A stretch of 64,000 nucleotides of DNA from Salinimicrobium marinum (GTDB taxonomy: Bacteria > Bacteroidota > Bacteroidia > Flavobacteriales > Flavobacteriaceae), in the NCBI RefSeq assembly GCF_014651535.1, contig NZ_BMXB01000002.1:1-64000 (forward strand), written 5' to 3'. Below the pieces are notes generated by a model that was given only the letters and a program-made list of their open reading frames with translations, searched no databases and was not told the origin of the DNA. The position numbers and the translations under genes were made by a program. Below, in pieces: positions 44,832-53,596 of this stretch; position 1 is the first letter of the stretch; each line of letters begins with the position of its first letter.

Positions 44832-45725
44832 ATGAAGAACACATTCAACAGGCGACAGGCCTTAAAAAATATTGCACTGGGAACAGGAGCAATTGGTTTT
44901 GGAAGCGTACTGAGTTCGTTTTCTGTACCTGAATTTTCAGAAGAAAAAAAATCAGACAGGCCAAAAAACAACATCAATCATTCTGTATGTCGCTGGACGT
45001 TCCCGGACGTGCCATTGGATAAACTGGCTGCCGATTGTGCTGCAATAGGTATAAAGGCAATTGACCTTCTTCGCCCTTCGGAGTGGGATACCGTAGAAAA
45101 ACACGGTCTGAAATGCTCTATGGCTACAGATGATTTTGCCAGCATTGAACACGGATTTAATGATCCTGAAAATCATAAAGAGCTTCAGAAAAAATATAAA
45201 GAACTTATTGAAAAAGCTTCAAAACAGGGGATTAAAAATGTGATTTGTTTCTCCGGAAACCGTCGTGGAATGGATGAAGAAACAGGTATAAAGAACTGTG
45301 CAGAAGGGCTTATTCCGTTGCTGGATTATGCAAAAGAAAGGAACGTGGTGCTGGTGATGGAATTACTAAACAGCAAAGTAAATCATCCAGATTACATGTG
45401 CGATCATACTGAATGGGGAGTGGCTTTGGCTAAGGAAACGGGGAGAGATAATTTTAAACTCTTATACGATATCTACCATATGCAGGTTATGGAAGGAGAT
45501 GTGATTGCGACCATAAGAAAATACCATCCTTACATTAATCACTATCATACAGCAGGCGTCCCCGGAAGAAATGAAATTGATGAAACCCAGGAATTATTTT
45601 ATCCTGCTATCATGAAAGCCATTGTTGAAACCGGCTTTGATGGATATGTAGCACAGGAGTTTGTACCTACTGCCGAAAATAAATTTAATTCCCTGGAAGA
45701 AGCTATCAGGATCTGTGATGTATAA
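44832..45725 (+). CDS. Hydroxypyruvate isomerase-like TIM-barrel protein with Tat-type signal
   Basis: A 297-residue protein of the xylose isomerase-like/Hyi family. Segments VLVMELLNSKVNHPDYMCDH, LLYDIYHMQVMEGD and HTAGVPGRNEID hold the metal and substrate residues (Glu, Asp, His, Glu). The N-terminus FNRRQALKNIALGTGAIGFG has twin arginines before a hydrophobic stretch, so export of the folded protein by Tat is predicted. An exported isomerase between GH53 and GH2 genes suggests action on a sugar released from galactan, but the substrate is not known. It is co-transcribed with both neighbours. Confidence 0.82.
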   Translation: MKNTFNRRQALKNIALGTGAIGFGSVLSSFSVPEFSEEKKSDRPKNNINHSVCRWTFPDVPLDKLAADCAAIGIKAIDLLRPSEWDTVEKHGLKCSMATDDFASIEHGFNDPENHKELQKKYKELIEKASKQGIKNVICFSGNRRGMDEETGIKNCAEGLIPLLDYAKERNVVLVMELLNSKVNHPDYMCDHTEWGVALAKETGRDNFKLLYDIYHMQVMEGDVIATIRKYHPYINHYHTAGVPGRNEIDETQELFYPAIMKAIVETGFDGYVAQEFVPTAENKFNSLEEAIRICDV

Positions 45726-45736
45726 TTAAACCTTTT

Positions 45737-48121
45737 ATGAAAATTAAATTCAATCTGTTTTACATTCTGTTTGTTGCAATTGCAGCTTTTACTTCCTGCA
45801 ACTCCATTAACCAGATTTCCAGCCACGAGAATGATATCGCTGTTAGTCCACGAGTTACAGAAAACTTTGGCAACGACTGGCAATTTCAAAGGCTTACAGG
45901 ATCTGCGTTGGAAGGGTCTAATTGGGAAATTGTAAATATTCCTCATACGGTGAGGATCGAGCCTTTGGTGGTGAATGATCAATGGCAGGGAACTTCTGTA
46001 TACAGAAAAAGCTTTCCTGTAGAATTACTTGGAGACAAAAAATGGTTCTTTCACTTTGAAGGGGTCATGCAGGAGGCACGGGTATCTGTTAATGATTCTC
46101 TGGTGACCACTCATAAAGGCGGATATTTACCCTTTACTGTAGATGCTACACCTTTTCTTAAAGAAGGTCAGGAGAACATAATTGAGGTAGAGGTTATCAA
46201 TTTAGATGACACGACGATTCCTCCCGGAAAAACACTGGATATGCTTGACTTTAATCTTTACGGTGGTATCTACAGGAATGTTCACCTGATTAAAACGAAT
46301 CCTGTTTACATAACCGATGCGGTTCATGCAGATGAGGTTAATGGGGGCGGTATACTGGTGCATTTCGATAAGGCAAATGAACAATATGCAACCGGATTTG
46401 TACAGACTCATATCAAAAATGAATCTGATGTTAGGCAACTGGTAAGCGTGCGATTAACGTTTTCAGACAGAACAGGAGAGAAATTCAGGTTCTTTTCTCG
46501 CGATGTTTTCATAGCTGCGGGAGATGATGTTTCTGTTACAGAAGAAGTGGTTATTGAGAATCCGTTTTTATGGTCTACCTATAATCCCGATCTCTACAAT
46601 TTGAATGTGGAAATAATTTCTGACGGATTGGTAATTGATTCCAGGCAGCTTCGAACAGGAATCAGGGATATTCGATTAACGGAAGATGCATTTTACCTCA
46701 ACGGAGAAAAATTCTTTGTGAACGGGACCAACCGTCACCAGGAGTATCCATACGTGGGATATGCAATTTCTGACGAAGCACAATACCGGGATGCTTATAA
46801 AATAAAACAAGCCGGATTTGATTTTGTCCGTTTATCTCATTACCCTCACGCTACAGCATTCCTGGAGGCTTGTGATGAACTGGGATTGCTCGTGATGAAT
46901 GCAATTCCAGGATGGCAGTATTATGAAGAAGGAGAATTTGTGGAAAATGCCATTCAGGATATAAAAGATATGGTGCGCAGGGATAGAAACCATCCCAGTG
47001 TAGTATTCTGGGAAAATTCTTTAAATGAATCTGAAATGACCGAAGAATTCATGATAAGGGCAAACAAGGTTTTAAAAGCAGAACTGCCGTATGATGACAC
47101 CTATAGTGCGGGTTGGATAGATCATTTTTCTTATGACCTTTTTATTCCTGCACGGCAACATGCCAAACCGCCGCAGTATTGGAACGATTATGATGAAGAA
47201 GGCATGCCCATCTTAATTGCGGAATACGGAGATTGGGAGTATTACGCCCAAAACGCCGGATTTAATCAAACTGCCTACAGTGATCTAAAGGAAGAAGAAA
47301 GATCGAGCCGACAGCTAAGAAGTGCAGGCGAGATAGGAATGTTGCAGCAGGCTTTAAATTATCAGGAGGCATTTAATTCTAATTTACGGGGTGAACAAAC
47401 CATTGGCCATTCAAACTGGCTTATGTTTGACTATAACAGAGGCTATGCTAATGATCTGGAAGCTTCGGGAATTGCAGATATCTTTAGGATTCCGAAGTTT
47501 GCATTCTATTTTTACAAAAGTCAAAAAGCTCCATATACAGATGAATTTTCAGTGCCAATGGTATTTATCGCCAATTACTGGACGCCGAAATCTACTACCA
47601 ATGTGAAGGTTTTTAGTAATACAGAAGAGGTAGCGCTGTATTTAAATGGCGAACTGGTGGAACGAAAAAAACCGGAAATAAATCAAATTTCAGAAGAACT
47701 TCCTTTTCCTCCTTTTGAGTTTGACCTGGAGTCATTTCAGGCAGGGGAACTACGTGCGGTAGGATATATTAACGGCGAAGAAGTCGCATCTTATAAAGTG
47801 CGTACGCCGGGCAAGCCCTCTCAATTGGATCTTGCAATGGACCATTCGGGAAGATCCCTTTCCGAAGAAACACCCGATGTGGTTTTTGTATATGCCATCA
47901 TTCGGGATGAAAAAGGAACGGTGGTGCCCAATGCCAAGAACCTCATTGAATTTTCTCTTACAGAAGGAGCTGAAAATGCAGAATTGATTGGAGGAGAAGC
48001 TGTAAATGCTGAAGCCGGAATTGCTACTGTACTTTTACGAACCGAATCACATACTGAACGTATTGTAATCACAGCTTCTTCTGAAGAACTGGGGGAAACA
48101 GAAATAATCATTGAACCATAA
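45737..48121 (+). CDS. Glycoside hydrolase family 2, probable beta-galactosidase
   Basis: A 794-residue lipoprotein (lipobox AFTSC, Cys21). Domains in order: GH2 sugar-binding jelly roll (about 40-185), immunoglobulin-like domain (190-305), TIM barrel (310-600), and a C-terminal beta region with DUF4982-like and bacterial Ig-like parts. The acid/base is Glu431 (SLNESEM) and the nucleophile Glu496 (LIAEYGDWE). FVNGTNRHQEYPYVG precedes the barrel. In this operon, removal of galactose from galacto-oligosaccharides made by GH53 is the likely job. Periplasmic or outer-membrane location is inferred from the lipobox, where no acidic run follows the cysteine. Confidence 0.9.
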   Translation: MKIKFNLFYILFVAIAAFTSCNSINQISSHENDIAVSPRVTENFGNDWQFQRLTGSALEGSNWEIVNIPHTVRIEPLVVNDQWQGTSVYRKSFPVELLGDKKWFFHFEGVMQEARVSVNDSLVTTHKGGYLPFTVDATPFLKEGQENIIEVEVINLDDTTIPPGKTLDMLDFNLYGGIYRNVHLIKTNPVYITDAVHADEVNGGGILVHFDKANEQYATGFVQTHIKNESDVRQLVSVRLTFSDRTGEKFRFFSRDVFIAAGDDVSVTEEVVIENPFLWSTYNPDLYNLNVEIISDGLVIDSRQLRTGIRDIRLTEDAFYLNGEKFFVNGTNRHQEYPYVGYAISDEAQYRDAYKIKQAGFDFVRLSHYPHATAFLEACDELGLLVMNAIPGWQYYEEGEFVENAIQDIKDMVRRDRNHPSVVFWENSLNESEMTEEFMIRANKVLKAELPYDDTYSAGWIDHFSYDLFIPARQHAKPPQYWNDYDEEGMPILIAEYGDWEYYAQNAGFNQTAYSDLKEEERSSRQLRSAGEIGMLQQALNYQEAFNSNLRGEQTIGHSNWLMFDYNRGYANDLEASGIADIFRIPKFAFYFYKSQKAPYTDEFSVPMVFIANYWTPKSTTNVKVFSNTEEVALYLNGELVERKKPEINQISEELPFPPFEFDLESFQAGELRAVGYINGEEVASYKVRTPGKPSQLDLAMDHSGRSLSEETPDVVFVYAIIRDEKGTVVPNAKNLIEFSLTEGAENAELIGGEAVNAEAGIATVLLRTESHTERIVITASSEELGETEIIIEP

Positions 48122-48124
48122 AAA

Positions 48125-50725
48125 ATGAAATTATATTCTAAAAACCTTAATGTTTTAATCTTTTTATTTACGCTTTTAATGTCGGGAGATGTTCTGGCAC
48201 AGTCTTCAAAAACCACAAAACAGGATGTTTATGTAGATGATACCGGGGTAATGCGCTGGGGGCATAATGAGAAAGAAGTCAAGGGCTTTGGAGTGAACTA
48301 TTCTGCTCCTTTTGCACACGGTTACAGGACTGCTCAGACACTAGGGGTAAATCTCAAAGAAGCTATTGATAAAGATGTGTATCATTTTTCGAGACTGGGT
48401 TTCGATCTTTACAGAATCCACGTCTGGGATACCGAAATAAGTGATGTGGATGGGAATCTTCTGGATAATGAGCATCTGGAATTGTTCGATTATTTACTGA
48501 AGCAGCTAAAGGATCGCGGAATCAATTTCATGATCACCCCAATTGCCTATTGGGGCAGTGGCTGGCCTGAACCTGATCCTGAAACACCTGGATTTTCACA
48601 TAAATTCGGAAAAGATTCCAGCCTTACCAATCCTGAAGCTATAAAGGCACAGGAGAATTATTTGGCTCAGTTTCTTAATCATGTGAATCCGTTTACGGGA
48701 GTGGCGTATAAGGACGAGCCTAATATTATTGCTTTTGAAATTAGCAACGAACCTCATCATCGAGGAAGTGCCGAAGAAGTAACAGAATTTGTGGACAAAA
48801 TGATTTCTTCCATGCGTTCCACAGGCACTAAAAAACCGATTTTTTACAATGTAAGTCATAGCACCCATCTTGCCCAGGCATATTTTGATGCCGAAATCCA
48901 GGGAGGTACTTTTCAATGGTATCCAACAGGTCTGGGTTTTGGGAAAGAACTGCAGGGGAATTTGCTTCCAAATGTAAACGACTATGATATTCCTTTTGAT
49001 GATGTAATCAGGGAGAATAACGGGGCAAAGCTGGTGTACGAGTTCGATGCTGCCGATGTGATGAAATCATATATGTATCCTGCGATGGCGCGTAGTTTTC
49101 GAGAAGCGGGAATCCAGATTGCCACCCAGTTTGCATACGACCCTACTTATATGGCATATGCCAATACCGAATATGATACGCATTACATGAACCTTGCTTA
49201 CACGCCTCAAAAAGCCCTGGCGTTAATGATTAGCGGCGAGATCTTTCATGAGCTTCCCATGTATGAAAATACAGGAAGATATCCTGACAATTTAGAGTTT
49301 GGTGATTTTTCGATTGATTATGAAAATGACCTGGCGGAATTGAATTCTGTTGAAAAGTTCATTTACACCAATACTACTTCCACCCGTCTTAAAAATGATG
49401 AAAAGTTGAAGCAGGTTGCCGGTTTCGGAAATTCTGAAGTGGTAAAATATGAAGGAAAGGGTGCTTATTTCCTGGATAAACTCGAAAAAGGCGTCTGGAG
49501 GCTGGAAGTAATGCCCGATGCCATTCTGGTAGATAATCCCTTCGGAAATAATAGTTTGAAGAAAACCATTGCCGTCATTAACCATACGTCCCGGGAAATG
49601 AATATTCACCTTGCAGATATTGGAATGGACTTCAGTATTTTAGGGTTGAACGAAGGGAATGAATTCAGTGGAAAAGCGGAAGGTAGCAAATTCAGCATTG
49701 AACCCGGAGCTTATCTGCTCACGAGAAAAGGAGTTTCCACGAAACTTGGTCCGGAGGATGAATGGGATCAAAAAAAGCTGAAAGAATTTGCTGCTCCCGA
49801 AACTACCGTGGATAAAACCTACCTGATGCACGATGCACTTCCGGAAATATCTGAAGATACTGCTATGGAAATTTCCGCAGAAATTGTTTCCAACGAAGAG
49901 ATAGAAAAAGTGGAAGTATGGTATCAAAATGGGAATGTCTATGAAAATGGACAACTGGAAAGACAAAGAGGTTATGAGTGGGCAATGGATGTTCCGGAAA
50001 CGCTACTTAAAAACGGCTTTTTAAAATATCGCATTATAGTGTACACTTCTGGTTCCAGCTATACCTTCCCTGATGATATGCAGGGAGATCCGGGGGAATG
50101 GGATTATTTAGGAGAAGAGAGCTATACCACAAGGGTTGTGGATAAAGACAGGCCGCTATATTTGTTTGAAGCAAATGAAGATTCAGAAAGTGTGGTGCGG
50201 CAATGGCTTCCAAGCCTGAATGTTGTTCCTGCCAACCTTCCCGGGGAAGCGGAGTTTCAGGTGAATGTGGAGAAGCTGTTTGAAGAAGATATTGAAAATT
50301 TGGATGCAGCACCTGTTAATGATTATTCCTTTAGGTACTATTTCAGAGACAAAATCAAAGGTAGAATAGAGGAATTAGGTGCCAAAAGCCGATTGGTAAT
50401 CAAAGGCCGTGCTTTAACTGATAATAGAGAAAAACTTCAGGTGGCTCTTGTGATGAAAAACGGAGCTTCTTTTGGGAAAATAATCGAACTTGATCCACAG
50501 CTACAGGAACATGAGCTGGATCTTTCTACGTTAAAAGAGGTAAAAACGGTTACTTTGCCGCGGCCGTATCCTTCTTTTCTCCCATACTACTTTGAACATA
50601 ATTTAACGACTCCATTTGATTTAAATGAAGTAGAAAGCCTGCAGTTTTCTATTGGTCCAGGCCTTCCCAATGAAGAACTTGAAAATGAACACGGAGTTGG
50701 AATCATACACGTTAGACTGGAGTAG
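48125..50725 (+). CDS. Large clan GH-A glycoside hydrolase (GH5/GH147-like)
   Basis: An 866-residue secreted protein with a Sec signal (cleavage near VLAQ). A TIM barrel spans about 45-400: VKGFGVNYSAPF, LYRIHVWDTEISD, the acid/base Glu209 in FEISNEPHH and probable nucleophile Glu306 in LVYEFDAAD, both at strand ends as in clan GH-A. The remaining 450 residues look like beta-sandwich modules of unknown family. Its neighbours (GH53, GH2) and size suggest a galactan enzyme, possibly family GH147, whose known member is a beta-galactosidase from a Bacteroides galactan locus; the family number is a guess. It is last in the operon and followed by a hairpin. Confidence 0.7.
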   Translation: MKLYSKNLNVLIFLFTLLMSGDVLAQSSKTTKQDVYVDDTGVMRWGHNEKEVKGFGVNYSAPFAHGYRTAQTLGVNLKEAIDKDVYHFSRLGFDLYRIHVWDTEISDVDGNLLDNEHLELFDYLLKQLKDRGINFMITPIAYWGSGWPEPDPETPGFSHKFGKDSSLTNPEAIKAQENYLAQFLNHVNPFTGVAYKDEPNIIAFEISNEPHHRGSAEEVTEFVDKMISSMRSTGTKKPIFYNVSHSTHLAQAYFDAEIQGGTFQWYPTGLGFGKELQGNLLPNVNDYDIPFDDVIRENNGAKLVYEFDAADVMKSYMYPAMARSFREAGIQIATQFAYDPTYMAYANTEYDTHYMNLAYTPQKALALMISGEIFHELPMYENTGRYPDNLEFGDFSIDYENDLAELNSVEKFIYTNTTSTRLKNDEKLKQVAGFGNSEVVKYEGKGAYFLDKLEKGVWRLEVMPDAILVDNPFGNNSLKKTIAVINHTSREMNIHLADIGMDFSILGLNEGNEFSGKAEGSKFSIEPGAYLLTRKGVSTKLGPEDEWDQKKLKEFAAPETTVDKTYLMHDALPEISEDTAMEISAEIVSNEEIEKVEVWYQNGNVYENGQLERQRGYEWAMDVPETLLKNGFLKYRIIVYTSGSSYTFPDDMQGDPGEWDYLGEESYTTRVVDKDRPLYLFEANEDSESVVRQWLPSLNVVPANLPGEAEFQVNVEKLFEEDIENLDAAPVNDYSFRYYFRDKIKGRIEELGAKSRLVIKGRALTDNREKLQVALVMKNGASFGKIIELDPQLQEHELDLSTLKEVKTVTLPRPYPSFLPYYFEHNLTTPFDLNEVESLQFSIGPGLPNEELENEHGVGIIHVRLE

Positions 50726-50742
50726 GAGGCGAAAAATATAAG

Positions 50743-50760
50743 CTGAAAATCGTTTTTCAG
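50743..50760 (+). terminator. Hairpin after the galactan operon
   Basis: CTGAAAA (50743-50749) pairs with TTTTCAG (50754-50760) around a short loop, 17 bases after the stop codon. A T run lies within the right arm rather than after it, so strength is uncertain; repeat copy B follows at once. Confidence 0.5.
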
Positions 50761-50770
50761 TATAAATGAA

Positions 50771-50903
50771 AAGAGGCCGTTTGAAAAGCAATTATCACCT
50801 TAACCAGAACTTGTTTCAGGTTCTAATAACTTCTGGAAATCAGAATATAAGATTCAGAAATAAATTCAGAATGACGATTTCAAAGCTTTTTAAAGGGCCT
50901 CTT
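50771..50903. repeat. Hairpin-rich dispersed repeat, copy B
   Basis: This 133-bp element lies between the convergent galactan and starch operons. Outer arms AAGAGGCCGTTTGAAAAGC (50771-50789) and GCTTTTTAAAGGGCCTCTT (50885-50903) pair with two mismatches. The interior matches copy A at 5637-5763, for example AGGTTCTAAT and AAATAAATTCAGAATGAC, including two inner palindromes. The outer arms differ in sequence between the copies but keep pairing, which points to selection on structure. Confidence 0.75.
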
Positions 50904-50924
50904 ATTTTTTAGCTTCAGAGTGCT

Positions 50925-52373
50925 TTATTCCATGATGGAATATACCGCATAACTATTGGCAGGAGCTCTTAACTCCACAGCTCCGTTTTCACTTGTGGTT
51001 GAGGTGTAAGTGATATTTCCAGAATAATCCATCACAGGAGTCGAGTTCCAGCCGGTCGCAATATTTGTCCTTGCTTTAATCCCACCAGATGTATTGAGGT
51101 AAAGGATGAGCCCCGGGTTATTTCCTTCACCTGCTCTTTTCATGATGTATTCATCGTCATCTACAAAAAGAATTTGAGTTTCTCCGGTAGCTATCGTATT
51201 GTGGATCAAAATAAGTTGATTTAACTCTTCCTGAAAAGCTTCATTCTCATAATCTGAATAGAAGATGGTGGGATATCCTGGGTGTGTTAGAATATAGGCA
51301 TAAGCCTTCATCTTGTTTTCTGCTGAGATCCGGTTGTCTTCGTTCTCATCCTTTTCAGTATCGTGGTTTGCAGTAAAAGTAATTGCTTTATCAGGGTAAG
51401 TTTTCCAGAGCATATCTGCTTTTAGGCCATTTAAATCTTCATAGCGGTCAAGGCTTTCTTCCAGTTTATAAAAAGTTGCAAAATCAAAAACTCCGCTTCC
51501 GGTATCTTCAACATATTTTTCCAGCACAGCAGGATTTCCATCCCAAAGTTCGGCCACAGAAAAACCGCCAACTTCATCCAGCCATGCTTTAACTACCCAT
51601 GGTTCATAGCCAAGTACATAATCAAATCTCCAACCGTCAAAGCCCATGACGTTCCTATAATATTTAGCAACCGAATTTTCATTTTTCCAGAGCCAGTTTT
51701 GTACATATTCCTGGTTATGGTCCAGGTTCGTCTCTTCATAAAAAAGACTGCCGTCGTCGTAAGGACTTGTGCTGTTAGGATAAAAGTTTTCATAATTCCT
51801 GTTGAACATGCCCGAAGCATTTCCATGTTCTTCATTAAACAGCGTGTAGGTTTCGTAATCTCTGTAAGGGTTGTATTGCAGCTCTCCACCTGAGTTGTGG
51901 TTAATGACAATATCTGCTATTACTTCGATATTGTTTTCATGTGCAGTAGCAATCAGGTCTTCCAGTTCTTCGCGTGCACCAAAACGGGTAGGCACGGTTT
52001 CATGCTGGTCGTATTCTCCGAAATCAAAATAATCAGAAACGTCGTAACCCATAGAATACCCTCCGGATTGGCCTTTCGTAGCCACAGGAAGCCACATTCT
52101 GTCAATTCCTGCATCTGCCCATGCAGCCACTTTTTCGTCCAGCAGAGTCCACCAGCCATGACGAGGTTCCACATCCCAGTAGAATGCCTGCATCATCACT
52201 CCAGATCCATTGCTGTATTCTTCAAGATCAATTGGCTGGGCTGCAACGGGTGGATCTACCGTGCCGCCATCATCATCGGGATCTGTAACATTTCCGTCAT
52301 CATCTGTGGAACAGGCTCCTGCAAGGAACAGCATACTAACTAAGAACGGATAGTAAAATTTAAATTTTTTCAT
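50925..52373 (-). CDS. GH13 alpha-amylase lipoprotein
   Basis: A 482-residue enzyme. The lipobox LAGAC (Cys21) is followed by STDDDGN and a long acidic linker to about 45, marking surface display. GH13 regions: VIADIVINHN, GWRFDYV with nucleophile Asp251, VAELWDG with acid/base Glu275, and TANHDTE with Asp338. The ATG at 52373 gives a normal lipoprotein signal; six further codons upstream are open. It would cleave starch at the cell surface before uptake by the SusCD pair. It is the last gene of the susC-D-E operon, but a hairpin terminator stands between it and the SusE gene. Confidence 0.92.
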   Translation of the reverse strand: MKKFKFYYPFLVSMLFLAGACSTDDDGNVTDPDDDGGTVDPPVAAQPIDLEEYSNGSGVMMQAFYWDVEPRHGWWTLLDEKVAAWADAGIDRMWLPVATKGQSGGYSMGYDVSDYFDFGEYDQHETVPTRFGAREELEDLIATAHENNIEVIADIVINHNSGGELQYNPYRDYETYTLFNEEHGNASGMFNRNYENFYPNSTSPYDDGSLFYEETNLDHNQEYVQNWLWKNENSVAKYYRNVMGFDGWRFDYVLGYEPWVVKAWLDEVGGFSVAELWDGNPAVLEKYVEDTGSGVFDFATFYKLEESLDRYEDLNGLKADMLWKTYPDKAITFTANHDTEKDENEDNRISAENKMKAYAYILTHPGYPTIFYSDYENEAFQEELNQLILIHNTIATGETQILFVDDDEYIMKRAGEGNNPGLILYLNTSGGIKARTNIATGWNSTPVMDYSGNITYTSTTSENGAVELRAPANSYAVYSIME

Positions 52374-52391
52374 AGGTAAAGGTTTAATCAA

Positions 52392-52417
52392 AAAAGGCTG
52401 CTTTACGGCAGCCTTTT
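52392..52417 (-). terminator. Terminator or attenuator between susE-like and amylase genes
   Basis: On the minus strand AAAAGGCTGC pairs with GCAGCCTTTT around a six-base loop, followed by a T run. It lies in the 60-bp gap after the SusE stop codon and ahead of the amylase ATG at 52373, so it should reduce readthrough into the amylase gene. Confidence 0.75.
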
Positions 52418-52433
52418 AAGAGGTTAAGAATTT

Positions 52434-53579
52434 TTATTCTGCGTGTGGGATAAGAATATATCTTCCCGTAAGGTCATTGAACCAGATATTGTAAACTCCC
52501 GTAGCAACCGGAATGTTTGGTCCTCCAGGGTTTGCTTTATCAGAAAGTGCACCAGAATCGATACCCCAGCTTACATCCCATGCATCAGCTGCCCGGAATT
52601 TAAGCTCTCCGTCGGTAAGGCTTACATCAGTGGCATACCAGATATGTGCATTAAAATCTGATTGGGTCATGTCAGCATCAGCTCCCCATCCATCATCACC
52701 GGTTTCATATCCTTCTATGGTCGAATCACCAAGGAAACCAATAGTTTCATAAGTTGTTGCTTCACTGGCATCATATTCTTCCATAGTAAATGTCATTTCT
52801 TCCAGGTTGATCTGGAAAGAATAATATCCTGATGCATCAACAATGAAAGGTCCAGGATCTTCACCACCACCCGAGTTTACAGCTACGGTAGAACCATCAT
52901 TAGTGCCGTATTGTGGCTGCCATGCACCAAGTTCTTCCAGTATTTTAAACTCTCCTGCATTGAAATAGCCAGTGTAGTAATACATATTAGGATTCTGAGC
53001 ATCTCTGTAAAGAGGGTAATTATTGCCATTGTTGTTCCAGTCGTCTGGTGTGGCATTTCCTACAAAGTAAAGTTCACGAAGATCTTCTTCCTGTTCTCCT
53101 TCCGGAAGAACAATAGTAAGAGCTTCAACTTCCGATGTATGAGCTAATTCTCCTGCATCTCCTGCCGAAGCAACTATCCTGAAATACAGTTGTCCTGAAT
53201 TTGGCATATCCTCTGTGGATGGATCATTGTCCATTCCTGCATCTTCAGCCAACTCCAGAAGTTGACCAACGCTTACTGCAAGATTGTTGCTTCCGGTTTC
53301 ACCCATAACATCAAAGCTTTCAAAACCGGAATCTGCAGATCCCTGAAGTTCATAAGTTAAATTGGTAGGAACCTCTACATCTATTTCATTCCATACAAAA
53401 CGTTCAGCAGTATTATCTGACGTTGCAGGGGTAAGAATATATTGGGAGTTAAAAGAATTTACAAAGCTAATTCCTTCTGGGTCGGGTTGGGCGACAAAGA
53501 CTATATCATCATCACTACTACAAGCGTTTAAGCCAATTACAGCTACAAAAGCCAATAATAAATTTGAAATTTTTTTCAT
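52434..53579 (-). CDS. SusE/SusF-like starch-binding outer membrane lipoprotein
   Basis: A 381-residue lipoprotein: lipobox GLNAC (Cys20) with SSDDD, a surface-export pattern. The N-terminal SusE domain covers about 25-160 (QYILTPATSDNTAERFVW, where LTPATSD-type openings and an FVW follow the family). Two starch-binding beta modules follow, about 165-265 (ELYFVGNATPDDWNNN) and 275-380 (TIGFLGDSTIEGYETGDDGW). In Bacteroides, SusE and SusF hold starch at the surface without hydrolysing it. It lies 17 bp after susD on the same transcript. The name susE is by position and domain layout. Confidence 0.87.
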   Translation of the reverse strand: MKKISNLLLAFVAVIGLNACSSDDDIVFVAQPDPEGISFVNSFNSQYILTPATSDNTAERFVWNEIDVEVPTNLTYELQGSADSGFESFDVMGETGSNNLAVSVGQLLELAEDAGMDNDPSTEDMPNSGQLYFRIVASAGDAGELAHTSEVEALTIVLPEGEQEEDLRELYFVGNATPDDWNNNGNNYPLYRDAQNPNMYYYTGYFNAGEFKILEELGAWQPQYGTNDGSTVAVNSGGGEDPGPFIVDASGYYSFQINLEEMTFTMEEYDASEATTYETIGFLGDSTIEGYETGDDGWGADADMTQSDFNAHIWYATDVSLTDGELKFRAADAWDVSWGIDSGALSDKANPGGPNIPVATGVYNIWFNDLTGRYILIPHAE

Positions 53580-53596
53580 TGTTTAATTTTTTAATA

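Noticed and set aside
47821-48216. Open frame of 131 codons across the GH2/clan GH-A gene junction, minus strand
   Set aside because: It runs antisense through two convincing genes and has a serine-rich shadow composition.
51897-52343. Open frame of 148 codons antisense to the GH13 amylase
   Set aside because: The amylase has all catalytic motifs. The antisense frame has unlikely composition and no family pattern.
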